This document shows, piece by piece, positions 49,028-61,400 of a stretch of 64,000 bases of DNA. Position 1 is the first letter of the stretch; every line of letters starts with the position of its first letter. The translations under genes and the position numbers were made by a program. Source of the DNA: Marchantia polymorpha subsp. ruderalis (Eukaryota > Streptophyta > Marchantiopsida > Marchantiales > Marchantiaceae); NCBI GenBank assembly GCA_037833965.1, contig AP031352.1, positions 27,096,501-27,160,500 on the forward strand, read 5' to 3'. The notes beneath the pieces are model-generated. The model worked only from the letters and a program-made list of their open reading frames with translations, ran no database searches and was not told the DNA's origin.

Positions 49028-49032
49028 ATTGA
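49028..49032. repeat. Target-site duplication ATTGA (left)
   Basis: ATTGA immediately before the left copia LTR. The same five bases follow the right LTR at 55844-55848. Confidence 0.9.
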
Positions 49033-49277
49033 TGTTGACATAAAACCAAGAATCATTCAAGCCAAGTACGAAGACACAAGACACTCATATAACGTGGTTC
49101 ATACTTAAGGGCTATGTCCACGGCTGGAACATTGAGCAGGTTTACTGAGAATTGAATACACAAAAAAAAGACTCGAGTAGAAGCCTTCGAGGTATACTTA
49201 TACCCAAAGCCAGCGACACACCTAGCTATTCATAGCTATAGCCTGAGGCTACTCCTTAATCAAAATTAACCTCAACA
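49033..49277 (-). repeat. Copia 3' LTR
   Basis: 245 bp. On the plus strand it starts TGTTGACATAAAACC and ends AATTAACCTCAACA. The polypurine tract AAGGGGGAGATTG lies just inside it on the minus strand (49278-49290 region). Confidence 0.9.
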
Positions 49278-49961
49278 ATCTCCCCCTTAACTCGTGTTAA
49301 GGAAACAGTAAACTCTGTAGCCTATATTATTACTCAACAAAAAGTTCTAGACGGAAACCTAACACAAGGTACCTCTTTAGTAAAGATGTACCTTCTAGTT
49401 AACTCATGTGTAAAGAGTCTTTACACAAGAGTTAACTAGAACCAGACCGTAACCATAACAAGATAGAGTTATAACATAAAGAGGTAAACAGTAAACTTGC
49501 TTGCATAAAAATATCAGAGATCTTGTAATCTATATAATTACTCTGCGTGAAGTTCTAGAAAGAAACTTAAAACAAGTTCTCTCTTTACACAAGAGTTAAC
49601 TATAGCTAAACCGTAGCCATCACAAGATAGAGTAAATATTTAAAAAGATAACTGAAGTTACTAGTTAGCAAATTCTACATGTGCTCCCCATGCACAAACT
49701 ACATGATAGAACAGTGTCGCTTAAAATTCTCCAAAGGAATAACTTTGGTCAAAGCATCAGCTGGATTGAGTACCGTCGATCTTGACTAGCTCAATCGTTT
49801 TATCAGACACTGCTTGTCTGATAAAATGGTACTTGATGTCGATGTGCTTCACTCTGCTATCCATGACCTGCTTCGCAACCAAATGTAAAGCACTTTGGCT
49901 ATCACAATGAAGATTTAACTACACCTTGCTTCAATCCCATTTCCATGATAACCCTATCTAA

Positions 49962-51087
49962 TCAAATAGCTTCCTTTGCCGCTTCTCCTGTTGCCACATA
50001 TTCAACTTCCGTCGTTGACCGAGCTACGCATTTCTGCAAGGTTGACCTCCAACTAATGCTTCCACCGCAAAATGGAAACACATACCTAGTTGTAGATCTA
50101 TTTTTATCTAGATCTTGTCCGAATTTAGCATCAACGTAACCAAACAAGGATTTGGCATTGTTTAATAAACCATCAAACAATAAGCCATAATCCAAAGTAC
50201 TTTCCAAATATTTCATTATCCATTTCACTGCTTTCCAGTGAACTTTACCTAGATTTGACATATACTTGCTCACCTTGCTCATCGCAAAAGCAATGTCCGG
50301 CCTAGTGCACACCATCAAATACATGAGGCTGCATACAGCTTGTTCATAGGGAACACATGACATATTTCCTTTCTCCACAACATCCGTAGGACATTGAGCT
50401 GCAGAGTGCCGCCAAAGAAGTCCATACTCCTTTGGAATCAATCATGTTGAATCTGTCAAGTATACGACGGACATACTTGCCTTGACTCAACCATAGTCTC
50501 TTCTGTTCATGATCCCTATGGATCTCCATGCCTAATATTCTCTTCGACTCCTCCATATCCTTCATCTTAAATGCAGACCTCAACTTACTCTTGCATTCAT
50601 CAACATCGGATTGGTTTTTTGCCAGTATGAGCATGTCGTCAGCGTAGAGTACGAAAATGATGAGATTGAACGTCTCATCATTTACCTTCTTCATGTAGAC
50701 ACAAGGATCATACACGCTCCGTAAAAATCCTTGTGCTTTCATGAACTCATCAAATCAAATGTACATCTCCTCCTCTAAATATCCATAGAGAAAAGTTGTA
50801 ATCACATTCATTTGTATCATAACAAGATCAAATATTGCAGTCAGTGCACATACCATATGAGTTGTAGCATACTTAGCTACCTGTGAGAAAACTTCGTTGT
50901 AGTTCACGCCCTTCTCTTGGGTGAAATCTCTAGCCATCAACCTAGCTTTGAAGATTCTCGCTTCGTCTTCTCCTTGATTGTATTTCAGCTTGTACACCCA
51001 CTTGGAGTCAATCAGCGTTTGATCTGTAGGATACTCAACCAACTTCCAAATCTTATCGTCAATCAGGGATTCCATCTTCCGCTTCAT
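49962..51087 (-). pseudogene. Copia reverse transcriptase and RNase H (fossil)
   Basis: RT motifs include WVYKLKYNQ, KARLMARDFTQEKGVNYNEV and the catalytic VLYADDMLILAK. RNase H follows with GYVDAKFGQDLDKNRSTTRY and a CVARSTTEVEYVA stretch. These are typical of plant Ty1/copia. It is broken. Confidence 0.85.
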
Positions 51088-51114
51088 AGCGGCATTCCAC
51101 TCAAGCTTGTTGAC

Positions 51115-52330
51115 TCAAGCTTGAGCTTTCCTGTATGAAGAAGTCTCAACTTCTTCCAAAATCAACGCCATACCATCCCTATCTTCGACATCAAAGTCAC
51201 AATCTTCTAGAATGGATGAATCTGCCCATACACCATACCTTTTAGGAGCCCTACTAGCACAATGTGATCTCCTAGTAGACGTTTCCGGTTGATCTCTATT
51301 GTCTGAAACTATTGCAATAGGCTCATCAATGATAATTCGCTCATAATCCTCCTGTTCTTGATGCTCCGGTGCTTCTTCTTGTGACAGATCATTACTAATA
51401 TAATGATCAAACTCCCCCACAACGATATCTATGATTGGAAATTTCCCCTTGTCAATACGAGGAGTCTTAGAATTCTCCTCCTGTTTCAATAAGCCAAGCT
51501 CATTGAAAGAAACATCTTGACTGACAATCACCTTACGGGCTAGTGGATCCCATAGTCTATAACCTTTCACTCCACTAGCATATCCAAGAAAACGACATTT
51601 CTTGGACGTATAATCTAACTTAGTTCTGTGCTTCTTTGGTGTAAGAGTATAAGCAGTACACAAAAACCTTCAAGCGACTATAATCCACCATCCGTTTATG
51701 CTTGAGTTCAAATGGTGTGGGAAAATGGAGTGCATTAGAAGGAGAGAGGTTTACCAAATAAACTGCGGTGTTGACAGCTTCAGCCCAAAACTCTCTTGGT
51801 AAACCAGATTCACTTAGCATACTCCGCAACTTCTCCAACACTGTTCTATTGAATCTCTCAGAAACAGCGTTTTGTTGGGGAGTGTAAACTGTGATGAAGT
51901 GACGAGTAATTCCCTCCTCTGTACAATACCTCTGAAACTCTTCAGAAGTGTATTTGCCGCCATTATCTGATCGTAAATATTTTACTCTTTTGCTAGTCTG
52001 AGACTCAACTTGTATGCGCCAAGTTTTGAAGGTGGGAAAGACCTCAGACTTGTGAGTAAGAAAATATTCCCACACAAACCTGGAGTAATCATCTATAAAA
52101 GAAACATAGTAGAGCTTTCTTTAGAGTGAGGCAGTAGGAGATGGACCCCACACGTCACTATGTACATACTCCAGTATCTCCTTGAAATTATGAGTTCCAA
52201 CACCAAAAGCTCGTCTATGTTGTTTTCCCACGATGCAGTGTTCACAAAATGCAAGATCAAGTGTACCCAAACCCGGTAACACTTTTTTTCTCATCAAGAA
52301 GAGACAACTACCTATCACTCATATGGCCTA
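51115..52330 (-). pseudogene. Copia integrase region (fossil)
   Basis: The zinc region (LGTLDLAFCEHCIVGKQHRR) and core (EYVHSDVWGP, YLRSDNGGKYTSEEF, YTPQQNAVSERFNRT) carry the acidic catalytic positions. A GYASGVKGYRLWDPLARKVI segment follows, typical of copia after the integrase. It is broken. Confidence 0.85.
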
Positions 52331-53801
52331 GTCTGGAATGCCATAAATGAGACATCTCTCCGCGAGATCTAGTAAAGTTGACTTCTCCACAAATTGTGAT
52401 GCCCTCTAGTAAGTACAGATTATTGTGCTTGTATCCCCTAAGTATAACCTTCTTATCATTGGATTTGACATCTAACACTCCATGTCTAGAGCTCCACTCC
52501 AAGCCGTGTGAGTCTAACACTCCATGGGAGATCAAGCTTTTTCTCACATTAGGTATAAACCTAACGTGTGTCAGTGTTCGGTTGACACCATCAAACATGC
52601 GGATTTTGACAGATCCCACACCCTCAATCTTACTAGATTGGTCATTCTTCATAAGAACGGATCTGTTTGATCCTGAGAAAGTACTAAAAAACTCTCTAAT
52701 ATAACAAATGTGATAAGAACAAGCACTATCCAAAATCCATACATCAGCAATAACTGTTGGTGAACTACTTAGGGCATACCTCTGGCATCATAGACCGTCG
52801 GCAAACACGTCTTCCTCTTCGGATTGAAGATGCTCCGCAACATTCGCCACTTGAGAAAGATTCGCATCTCTTATTGTCATCCAACAGTCCTTCTTGATGT
52901 GGCCATTCTTGCCACATCTCCAACACACCAAGTTCTTCAAGTTCCTCGTGTTAGGAGATGGAACCCGAAACTTAACTCTCCCACGCTCAGGAGATCTGGA
53001 TCTCTGTCGCTTGAGCCCAGTACGCTGCAAATTGTCCTGACCCGATGAATGCGACTAACCTCGGATCACAAAAAGTGCACTACTTGAAGTGAGTGGGCGA
53101 GAGAATGACAACATCTCTTGTTCCACCGCGTCCGCCAGGAGAGCACTTACAACCTCGTTGTAAGTTAGAGCCTTGTTATCACGATGAAGTAGAATCTTTG
53201 ATAGTGTTTGGTAGGAGGGAGGCAATGAGTGGAGTGGATGCATAGCTTTCTTAATTTCATAAAGCTCCTCTTCCATACTTTGAAGATCTACCAACAAATC
53301 TCCGTATGTGTGAATGTGATCCTGAATTTTCGACCCTGGCTTCATCCTAAAATTCAATAGCCTCATGTAGGTGTTGATCACATGGGAGATTTACTTTTGA
53401 TGAAACCGCCACTAGAGGGCATCAAAAAGCTGTGTAACCTTAGGATACTCCTCAACTTGCTTCATAACCAAAGGATCTAGATAACCCATCACAATGTAGA
53501 TTGCTTGCTCTTGTGAATACTACCAATCAACGTCGGTAATGTGCATTGGTTTGTCATTTGCGAGACCCATAGATCTCAACTTGCCTTTTACCTGCTTATT
53601 CCAAAACAGGTAATCGGATCGGCCATCAAGAGGAAGAATGTTGTACCCTATTCCTCCAACTTGTTTCGATGCCATGTCAGTTCGACAAAAACTAGAGACA
53701 ATGTTTGCTGCCGCGTCAATTTGTCCTTCGGATGCATTTTCAGCAACTAAAAAATGATCAAGATGCACTATTCGCGTCAAGAGCTTTCCAACGATACCCA
53801 A
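52330..53801 (-). pseudogene. Copia gag, zinc knuckle and protease (fossil)
   Basis: The gag part carries LDGRSDYLFWNKQVKGKLRS and a UBN2-like MRLLNFRMKPGSKIQDHI. A CCHC knuckle (CWRCGKNGHIKKDC) lies at about 52880-52920. The protease begins with DSACSYHI near 52730, and a pre-integrase LWHSRLGHMS lies near 52340. It is broken. Confidence 0.85.
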
Positions 53802-55581
53802 TTTGCCTATATGTCAGCAAAGAGTGGATGGAATCAAATATGCACAAACGAAATATTCTCCAAACAGGACAGAATCTTTCGAGGAGTGGAATCTTGAGCG
53901 CCAAAAACTGGTCTGACTGGCACTGCCCGCCTGTGCGCAATTTTTTGTTGAAACTACTATCGCGCACGACTATATCTGTCACTCGCGTCTCCTGTCGTCC
54001 ATGATCACCGTCGCTCGCGATTGTAAAAAATGTGTCACCCACGACTACCGTCGCCTGTGACTTAAAATACCCGTCACCAGTGACTACCGTCGCCCGCGAC
54101 TGGAATTCTGTCACCCACGACTGACGTCAACCGTGATCACCGTCGCCCGCAACCTGCACTGTCACAGTGAGGACCGTCAACGTCAGTGTCTAGACGCACT
54201 AACCACGTTCACAGAAACCACGGTCTTGTGAGCCTTGACCACGTCTACCACCCAACAACGGTACACCTTGACCACATCTAACGTCTACCACGTCAACACG
54301 ACCACGATCACTCAATTGAGGTACACCCTGACCACGTTTGAATGTGACTGTGATCAAAAAAGGAGGTTTGGTCGACGCTCCCGTGACATGCGCGCCGGTT
54401 ATGGGGAAAAAAAACTAAGCAAAATTGGAAGGAGGGATGGAGTTGCCGATGATGTAGGGGCACCGTCGCAACTGCAGTTGTCGCTTCTGCGCAACGTTCG
54501 GGGGTGACCCCGGAGCGCTGCGACCTGCGGAAGGGCTGGTGGAATTGTCTTCGGGGTCGCCGCTCTCGCTTTGGGGGTAAGAAGGGACCGCCGCTCGAGC
54601 TCTGCTCCCGCCTCGGGGGCCGCCGCTCCCACTTAGGGGGGAGGGAGTACTTCTGCCTCGGGCTCGTCGCTCCCGCTTCTGGAGGGGGGGACTGCACTTA
54701 AAAAAGTTACTCGCTCATCTCTCGGCCTCCGCTCCAGGGGGCTGTATTGGAGGGGGCGGCTGCACCTCAGAAAGTTACTCGCTCGCTGCTCGGCCTCCGC
54801 TGCCCGGGGGCTGTATTGTAGAAAAAAATTATCCGCTCACCGCTCGGCCTTCTCTGCGGGGGATACCATTCAGAAAAAACTTCGAGGTATCGCTAAGTTA
54901 CTCAATCGTCTCGAAGCTCTAAAAACTCGGCCGTCCGACGACAGAAGAAATTGATTAGGATGATCGTTCAGCTTCAACGCAGATTCTGAATCTGACGAGA
55001 AACATGTTAGAAAACTTCGTGGGACCATAAATCCTAAAACGGACGTAGCAAAATGAGGCTCTCAACTTCAATTGCTAGGGCTCATTGTCAATCCCAAAAA
55101 CATCGTAAAAATAAAAATAAAAAATGTCACTTGTCAGAAACTATTCTGAAAATCGTCCACTAAATCATCGTTCAAAAAACCATCTTCAAAATGTCACTGA
55201 AAAACAACCAAGGTAGTCTCCCAAACATACGAGCCATACGACAGTAATTTTTCAAACTCGAAGAAACTTCAAAACCGTCACAGAATCTCAAGAACGTTAG
55301 AAACCAAATTCATCTCAAGGTCACTCTACGATCATTGACATAAACTACAAATCTGTCAGAAAAAAAAAACCGTCACTAAATATCATCTCTGAAAACCATC
55401 ACTAAAGTGTAACCTATCACTAAGAAAACTGTCATCAAAATTGTCCGTGAGAAACCGTCAGCTGAAATTGTCAGTAAGAAAACTTTCAACACACAAACTA
55501 TTAGTGAGAAAACCGTCAGCTGAAACTGTCACTAAGAAAACCTTCAGCACACAAGCTCACTACAGATCCGAACCTAAAACC
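53802..55581 (-). other. Copia untranslated leader, GC-rich and repetitive
   Basis: It contains recurring CCGTCGCCCGCGAC-like words (about 53950-54150), a GC-rich stretch with CGCTCGGCCTCCGCT repeated near 54718, 54785 and 54837, and recurring GAAAACCGTCA words (about 55370-55540). Open frames here on both strands arise from the composition and are not called. Confidence 0.6.
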
Positions 55582-55594
55582 GGCTTTGATACCA
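55582..55594 (-). other. Copia primer-binding site
   Basis: Minus-strand TGGTATCAAAGCC two bases inside the 5' LTR. It resembles the initiator-methionine tRNA complement TGGTATCAGAGC used by most plant LTR elements. Confidence 0.8.
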
Positions 55595-55596
55595 TT

Positions 55597-55843
55597 TGTT
55601 AACGTAAAACCAAGAATCATTCAAGCCAAGTACGAAGACACAAGACACTCATATAACGTGGTTCACCCTTCGAAGGCTACGTCCACGGCTGGAACACTGA
55701 GCAGGTTTACTGAGAATTGAATACACAAAAAAGAAGACTCGAGTAGAAGCCTTTGGGGTATACTCATACCCAAAGCCAGCGACACACCTAGCTATTTATA
55801 ACTATAACCTGAGGTTACTCCTTAACCGGAATTAACCTCAACA
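55597..55843 (-). repeat. Copia 5' LTR
   Basis: 247 bp, matching 49033-49277. It starts TGTTAACGTAAAACC and ends AATTAACCTCAACA on the plus strand. Confidence 0.9.
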
Positions 55844-55848
55844 ATTGA
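55844..55848. repeat. Target-site duplication ATTGA (right)
   Basis: Right partner of 49028-49032. Confidence 0.9.
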
Positions 55849-58800
55849 TTGTGTTTATAAATTTATATCAAGGAGTTTCCAATTTGATTTAATATATAAA
55901 AAAAAAATTTGATATCATAAAATTGAACTAACCGATTATTTCATACTTCAACATTTCTTATTTCATTCATGTAATGATTTTTGAATCATGGTAAATAAAA
56001 TTAAAGCTTGAGAAAAAATTTGTTTTTATATTTGTGTAATACATCACAACAATTGTTTTGTGTTTGGCAAATAACATGCTTTGTGTTTCAAATGATAAAT
56101 TGATTAACTAATTTTGAATATCTTTTCATACTTGACAGATTGAAAACTTTGATCTTGATACTCAAGCAAAATTCAACTTAGATTGTTTCTGTTATGTTTT
56201 TAAAATAAAATTTTGCTAAAATTTAAACTTTAAGTCAATTTTGAGATTTTAAATTATTTTTACTGGGACTAAAGTTGATGATTTTTTTTGTGAATAGTGT
56301 ATGAGATTGATCAAACTAGTCTCTTTGAAAATTTTATGATGATATATTTCTATCAAAATCAAAAATATGATTCGGAGTTGAAAATTTGACCTTGTAATCT
56401 ATACGTTAATTCAAAATTGAGAATTTTGATAAATTAATTGAGACATTTAAATTTATTAATAAATTAAAAATTCTACAAATATATTCAATCATTGTGATAG
56501 TGTTGTAAAAAAAATTGTATAACATATTACCACTTAGGAACTAAAAATTATATTTTTGTGAAAAAAAATTTCAAACTTGATGAAGGTTCAAATTTGATGC
56601 AATGTAATATATATATACAATGCAACCTATATATTGTGTCATTGTTTTTTCATTGTCATCACTTTTATATAATATTTATAGGTTATCTATAACATTCTTT
56701 TGTAAATAATAAAAATTTATCTGAGATTCAAATAATAAAATATATCATTTGAAACATGATGATATCATATCAAATTTCATATCGATTGAAACTTAAATTC
56801 AAATAATAAATTTTATCACTTGAAAATTTGATATCGATTGAAACTATGTCTGAAGAATTGTAAACATAATACAGTATATATAAAAATATGATATATTTTA
56901 ATAATAACATGTAATTTTGTAATATCAGCTTGCCAAAATTTTAAAAAAGTATTGGAAAAAAAATGATTTATTTGTAAAATGTTATATTAAATTTATATTA
57001 AAATTATCATAATGGGATAAAATTTAGTATAATAAATGTAATTTATGAATAAGTGTTATAAAAAATATATGTATGTTTTTGTGTCAATTGTCATTCATAA
57101 TGCATAATGTAATAAAAAAAATTCAACTTATTGGAAAATTCTAATTTATGCTTTCTTTGCAAGGTTTTTAATTGTGTTTTTTATACCATATTATTCATAT
57201 GAGAGTATATTGAGTGTGATTATTGTAAGATACAAATAAATATCAAAGTTAACATAAATGTAGAGATAAATTTCAATATTAAATCAATACAGATTGTTAA
57301 AATATCAAAATATTGTGATTTTTTCAAATCATGAAATTATATATGTATGACTTATAAATTATTAAAAAAATCTCATGAGAAATAAATATGTTAGCATTCA
57401 TCACTAAAAAAAATCCTATATCAAATAATTAAAAATTTAATAAAAATATCAATTATATATGATTGAATATGTCAAATTAATTAAAAAAATTTTGTTAATA
57501 ATTTTAAATTTATAAATGGTTTGATTATATATATATATATATATATATATAAGTTTAATTTCCAAATCTCAAAAAATGAAGCAAAAAAATATAATTGTTA
57601 TATCTCAAGAGAAAAAAAATATCAAAGTATGAAATCTACAAACCAAATAATATAATCCAAAAATTTTAAAAAAATTGATCATTAAGTAACATTTCAAAAC
57701 GAAATTGGTATATTATGACTTCACTAGTTGAAAAGATATTTCAACCTACTAATAGATATACTACATATCTCTCTTGTTAGTACTTGATAACGATATATCA
57801 TAAGAAAAACAATCACTTCAATTTTGTATAAACTCTATTTATAATATATATCTTCGAACTATTATTTCTTCATAATTAAACACAATCTACATGACTAGAT
57901 ATAGTACAAAGTAAGAACAAAACAACAAGAAACCCTCTCCAATCAGAAATCTTTTCTCTTATCCGACAATTTTGTTTGATGGTATATACTTTCAGAACAC
58001 CACTCCCATGACAATTTTCATAACCCCAAACTCCAAGTGCAAATTACAGAAACCAACATATGCAACACCCCAAGATTTAAGATGTCAACACAGATCACAA
58101 TGAAAACGCCGTAGCTACCAACACTTCAAATTCCTTCCAATCAAGCAGGAGCAAACTAAAACTCACGGAATGATGCATTTGGCCAACGCGAATGCCATTC
58201 CTAAACAATGAATGCGAAAATCGCCAGGACTTCACTAATCTTCAAACCATATTTGCAACGGCAGGTCACAGGAAGAGACTACTCCTTGCGACAAGACAAA
58301 ATATGTCCTGTCGTTTACTGGAATGAAATAGATATCTTACTGCTTTACCTCATGCATTCAAATGCCTACACAAGGCTAGATAACGACCAAGGAAAATATA
58401 CATGGTCATGCGATTCAAACCGAAACTATATAAGAGAGGTCAAGTTTTCGAATGGAGAATTTACCGTCGGAACTCAAACGTAGATTCAGAGAATTGACAT
58501 ACTGACAAAAGAAATTCATTCTTGTTATCTCCACTTGCACGATTACTTTTTGATACGCAGAGGCACTAGTCCGATCAGGATCGTTCGAGGTGAAATAGGA
58601 AGTCTTCCGGGGTCTTTGTTGGAGGCAAGACTTCAAACTCCACATTAAAATGCCGTGAGACATTTACCGCCACTCTCAGTTTGCCATCGCGCTCTCAGCC
58701 GAACAAGAATGACTTGCTTCCCACAAGCCCAACACCTTTTTTTGTATAATCCGTTCGACAATCGACACGTTCGACAATAGGGATCTGATTCGCTATCACT

Positions 58801-60791
58801 CTCATACCATGACGAATGAGTTTTACTGATAACTTGTCTTCATTTCAGACTATTCAATGCCAAAATTTGATAAATATTTATAACCTTTGTCAGAGTGGAA
58901 AAGGAACGCACTTTACGGTATCGTATGAAATGGTGCCGTCTATCAATACAAGCTTGACACGCTTGGTATACTATCCGTGAATATTAAGCAACACAGTAAA
59001 ATTTCGTCAAAACTTTGCGACTGCGAAATACAAGATATATTTGCGGCAAATTAACCACCAGCCGTAAGAAACAAACAACTGAGAAAGGGGGACACTGCCA
59101 GTGGTCGTATAAGTCGAAGCTTAGAAACAAAAACAAACAAAAAACCCCCACTAGCTGCGGTATCAGAAATATCTAACACTTTCATTACTGTAAAATATGT
59201 ACATAAAAAGTGGATGAGGAAGCTCGCCTCCAGCTTCTCCTGAATGACAGGGCGAATGTTTAAATAGAAGAAACACTTGCAATCATCCCTTTCAAGACAC
59301 GTCCCGAATATGAAGGCAAATATACACAACAGATCTCCATCCATATTCACATCTCTGTAGCAAATTCTCCTTACGTAGCCTGCAAGAAATTTCCGTGCAA
59401 TTCTGTGTAGAACTAAACTAGACAGTATCCGTTGGTGTTTTCCTCTCAGAACCTGGAAGCATTTCTTGATGAGATCCGAGTTATCGTCCATATGGCTTAA
59501 GGTAAAAACTATGATCTGCTTATTGTCATGCATCCGGCTGGCTGGAGAAAAGCATGCTTCAATGCGACCGGTCGAACGGCGTGGTTAGTACAGGACAGAT
59601 GAAAAATTACTAGAGAAGATAATGCTCGTGTTGTGTTGTAAACACAAAAAAAACCCACCAGTTGTTGAAGCCCGGTTGTATTCAGCTCTAAACAATACGT
59701 CCGCTCTACACAATCCTGGCAGCAACGAATGACGCACTTCGTTGCTGGAATCATCAAGAACAAAAACTAAAAGAACCTTGCACTGACGCTGGCATCCATT
59801 TGGGAATTCCGCAAGTCGGTGCTTGTTCGCGAAAATACCAAAGTTGACGGAGAAGTATTCTCTGAACATTTCTTTACTTCATAAATCCTTCCTATCTGCC
59901 TCAAATTGAAAACAGCTTTCGGTGAACAAAGAATTATAGTCTGTCTCAAACGCTGGCCACATAGACCAACAGAGAAAATTGTGTGCACCAGAAAGGTCCA
60001 GTAGCTATGGAAAAGTTGCCCCAACACTAGTCTGCGCTCGGCAATGACTCATGATTGAAACCTTCGATTATGGAGAAATCTGGAAAGCAGGGCCAAATCA
60101 AGAGCTTTGCATCTAGAATTCATATTTCTAAATGTAAAATGAGGTCGCTTTGGACGAAAAAATAAACGGAGAGAAGAAATACACGAAATCACCAACACTC
60201 GAGGAGAATAGCGAGGGTAGAAATAGAGGATAGGGAAATGAGCAGAAGGAGAGTAAATGCGAGTATGCAATAGAGTCCGTGCTTATATTCACAATCGAAT
60301 GCAAGTGAGGTCAAGAAAACCCTTCCTTGTAATCTGACAGATTCTATACCTATGTCTGATGTATCCTTTTGAAGGAGAGCCATAACCTATGACAAAATGC
60401 TTGGAGAGTGGCAAGAGTTCCCCAATTAAGGGACTCGCATTCTTTCAGCTAGCGGTGCCTTGAGATACAAAGGAATGGCTACTATATGCAGGTGTAATAC
60501 GCAGCCTCACAGGATCCTAGCTGAAACAAGAATTGAATAAAGTACCAAAGAGTTCCGTATATGGAAGTGCAATCTTATACTAGAACCCTAACAAGACAAA
60601 TGCTGTCGAGGTACAAACGTTGCCAAGACAAGGTGCACAATTTAAGACCACTGCATAAGGTGGTGGAATGTACATGACCAACATAGGAGAAGAATCGATG
60701 AACGTTGTGCACCAGAGAGCAAGTTTGAACACTAAGAACGAACTTGAATGATGAAGAGTGCGCCAAATGATCCCCCTGTCCTCGGAGCTGA
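55849..60791. other. AT-rich spacer and 3' flank of the Rab gene
   Basis: 55850-57900 is extremely AT-rich without genes. 57900-60791 has mixed composition. Minus-strand frames at 59051-59533 and 59509-60383 overlap one another in different frames and show no domain. Part of this region could be Rab 3' UTR or undetected small exons. Confidence 0.4.
57525..57551. repeat. (AT)n microsatellite
   Basis: A pure AT run of about 27 bases. Confidence 0.9.
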
Positions 60792-61400
60792 TCATGTGCA
60801 ACAGCCTTGCTTTTGGGCGAGGGGCTGGCCCTTCATTTGCACTGTCGCGGGCTTGCTGCTGTTCATGGTCGGTTGGCTCGCCATCCTATTCTTGATCTCC
60901 GCTGCCATGGTCATGAACGCCTGCTCCACGTTCGTGGCATTCTTTGCACTGGTCTCCAAAAAGGGGATTCCCACTTCATCGGCAAACGCCTTAGCAGTCG
61001 CTGAATCGACTACCTTTTTGCTGGTGAGATCTGACTTGTTGCCCACCAACAGCTTGTTCACGTTCTCGCTTGCATACCGGTCAATCTCATTCAACCACTG
61101 TTTCACGTTATTGAAGCTCTCTTGATCTGTGACATCGTACACAACGATAATTCCATGAGCCCCGCGATAGTAGCTGCTCGTGATCGTCCTAAAGCGCTCT
61201 TGGCCGGCAGTATCCCAAATCTGAAGCTTGATAGTCTTGCCATCCAGTTCCACCGTACGAATTTTAAAATCCACGCCGATCGTACTTATGTAGCTCTCCA
61301 AATACGAATCATCCGCAAACCGGAGAAGCAAACATGACTTTCCTACTCCGGAGTCTCCGATGAGCAAGAGCTTGAAGAGGTAATCATACTCGGGATTCAT
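60792..61400 (-). CDS. RAB1: Rab1/RabD-type small GTPase, intronless
   Basis: An intact 202-residue Rab, the normal length for Rab1/RabD. GTP-binding motifs are GDSGVGKS (15-22), Thr40 in switch I ([13 protein letters not shown]), WDTAGQE (62-68, catalytic Gln67), NKSD (121-124) and ETSAK (149-153). The C-terminus ends GCCT, a two-cysteine prenylation site for membrane attachment. The start chosen is [10 protein letters not shown], the family N-terminus; a 24-codon in-frame upstream extension is Arg/Glu-rich leader. Rab1/RabD proteins control ER-to-Golgi vesicle tethering. The coding region has no intron, whereas flowering-plant RabD genes are usually split into many exons, so this may be a functional retrocopy or a lineage-specific intronless gene. 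I see no poly-A remnant or flanking duplication. Confidence 0.93.
   Translation of the reverse strand: MNPEYDYLFKLLLIGDSGVGKSCLLLRFADDSYLESYISTIGVDFKIRTVELDGKTIKLQIWDTAGQERFRTITSSYYRGAHGIIVVYDVTDQESFNNVKQWLNEIDRYASENVNKLLVGNKSDLTSKKVVDSATAKAFADEVGIPFLETSAKNATNVEQAFMTMAAEIKNRMASQPTMNSSKPATVQMKGQPLAQKQGCCT

Larger units (their letters stand above)
49033..55843 (-). mobile_element. Ty1/copia LTR retrotransposon, full-length structure, decayed
   Basis: This 6811-bp element has both LTRs, a primer-binding site, a polypurine tract and an ATTGA target duplication. Minus-strand order is gag, CCHC knuckle, protease, integrase, RT, RNase H, the copia arrangement. The LTRs differ at roughly 8% of sites by eye, so the insertion is not recent. 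The coding region is broken at several points, by eye about eight or more. A leader of about 1.8 kb separates the PBS from gag, long for the family. Confidence 0.9.

Noticed and set aside
54235-54701. Plus- and minus-strand frames in the copia leader
   Set aside because: GC-rich repetitive composition keeps several frames open at once. None resembles a protein family.
59051-60383. Series of minus-strand frames downstream of the Rab gene
   Set aside because: They overlap in different frames, lack recognisable domains and have no convincing splice pattern.
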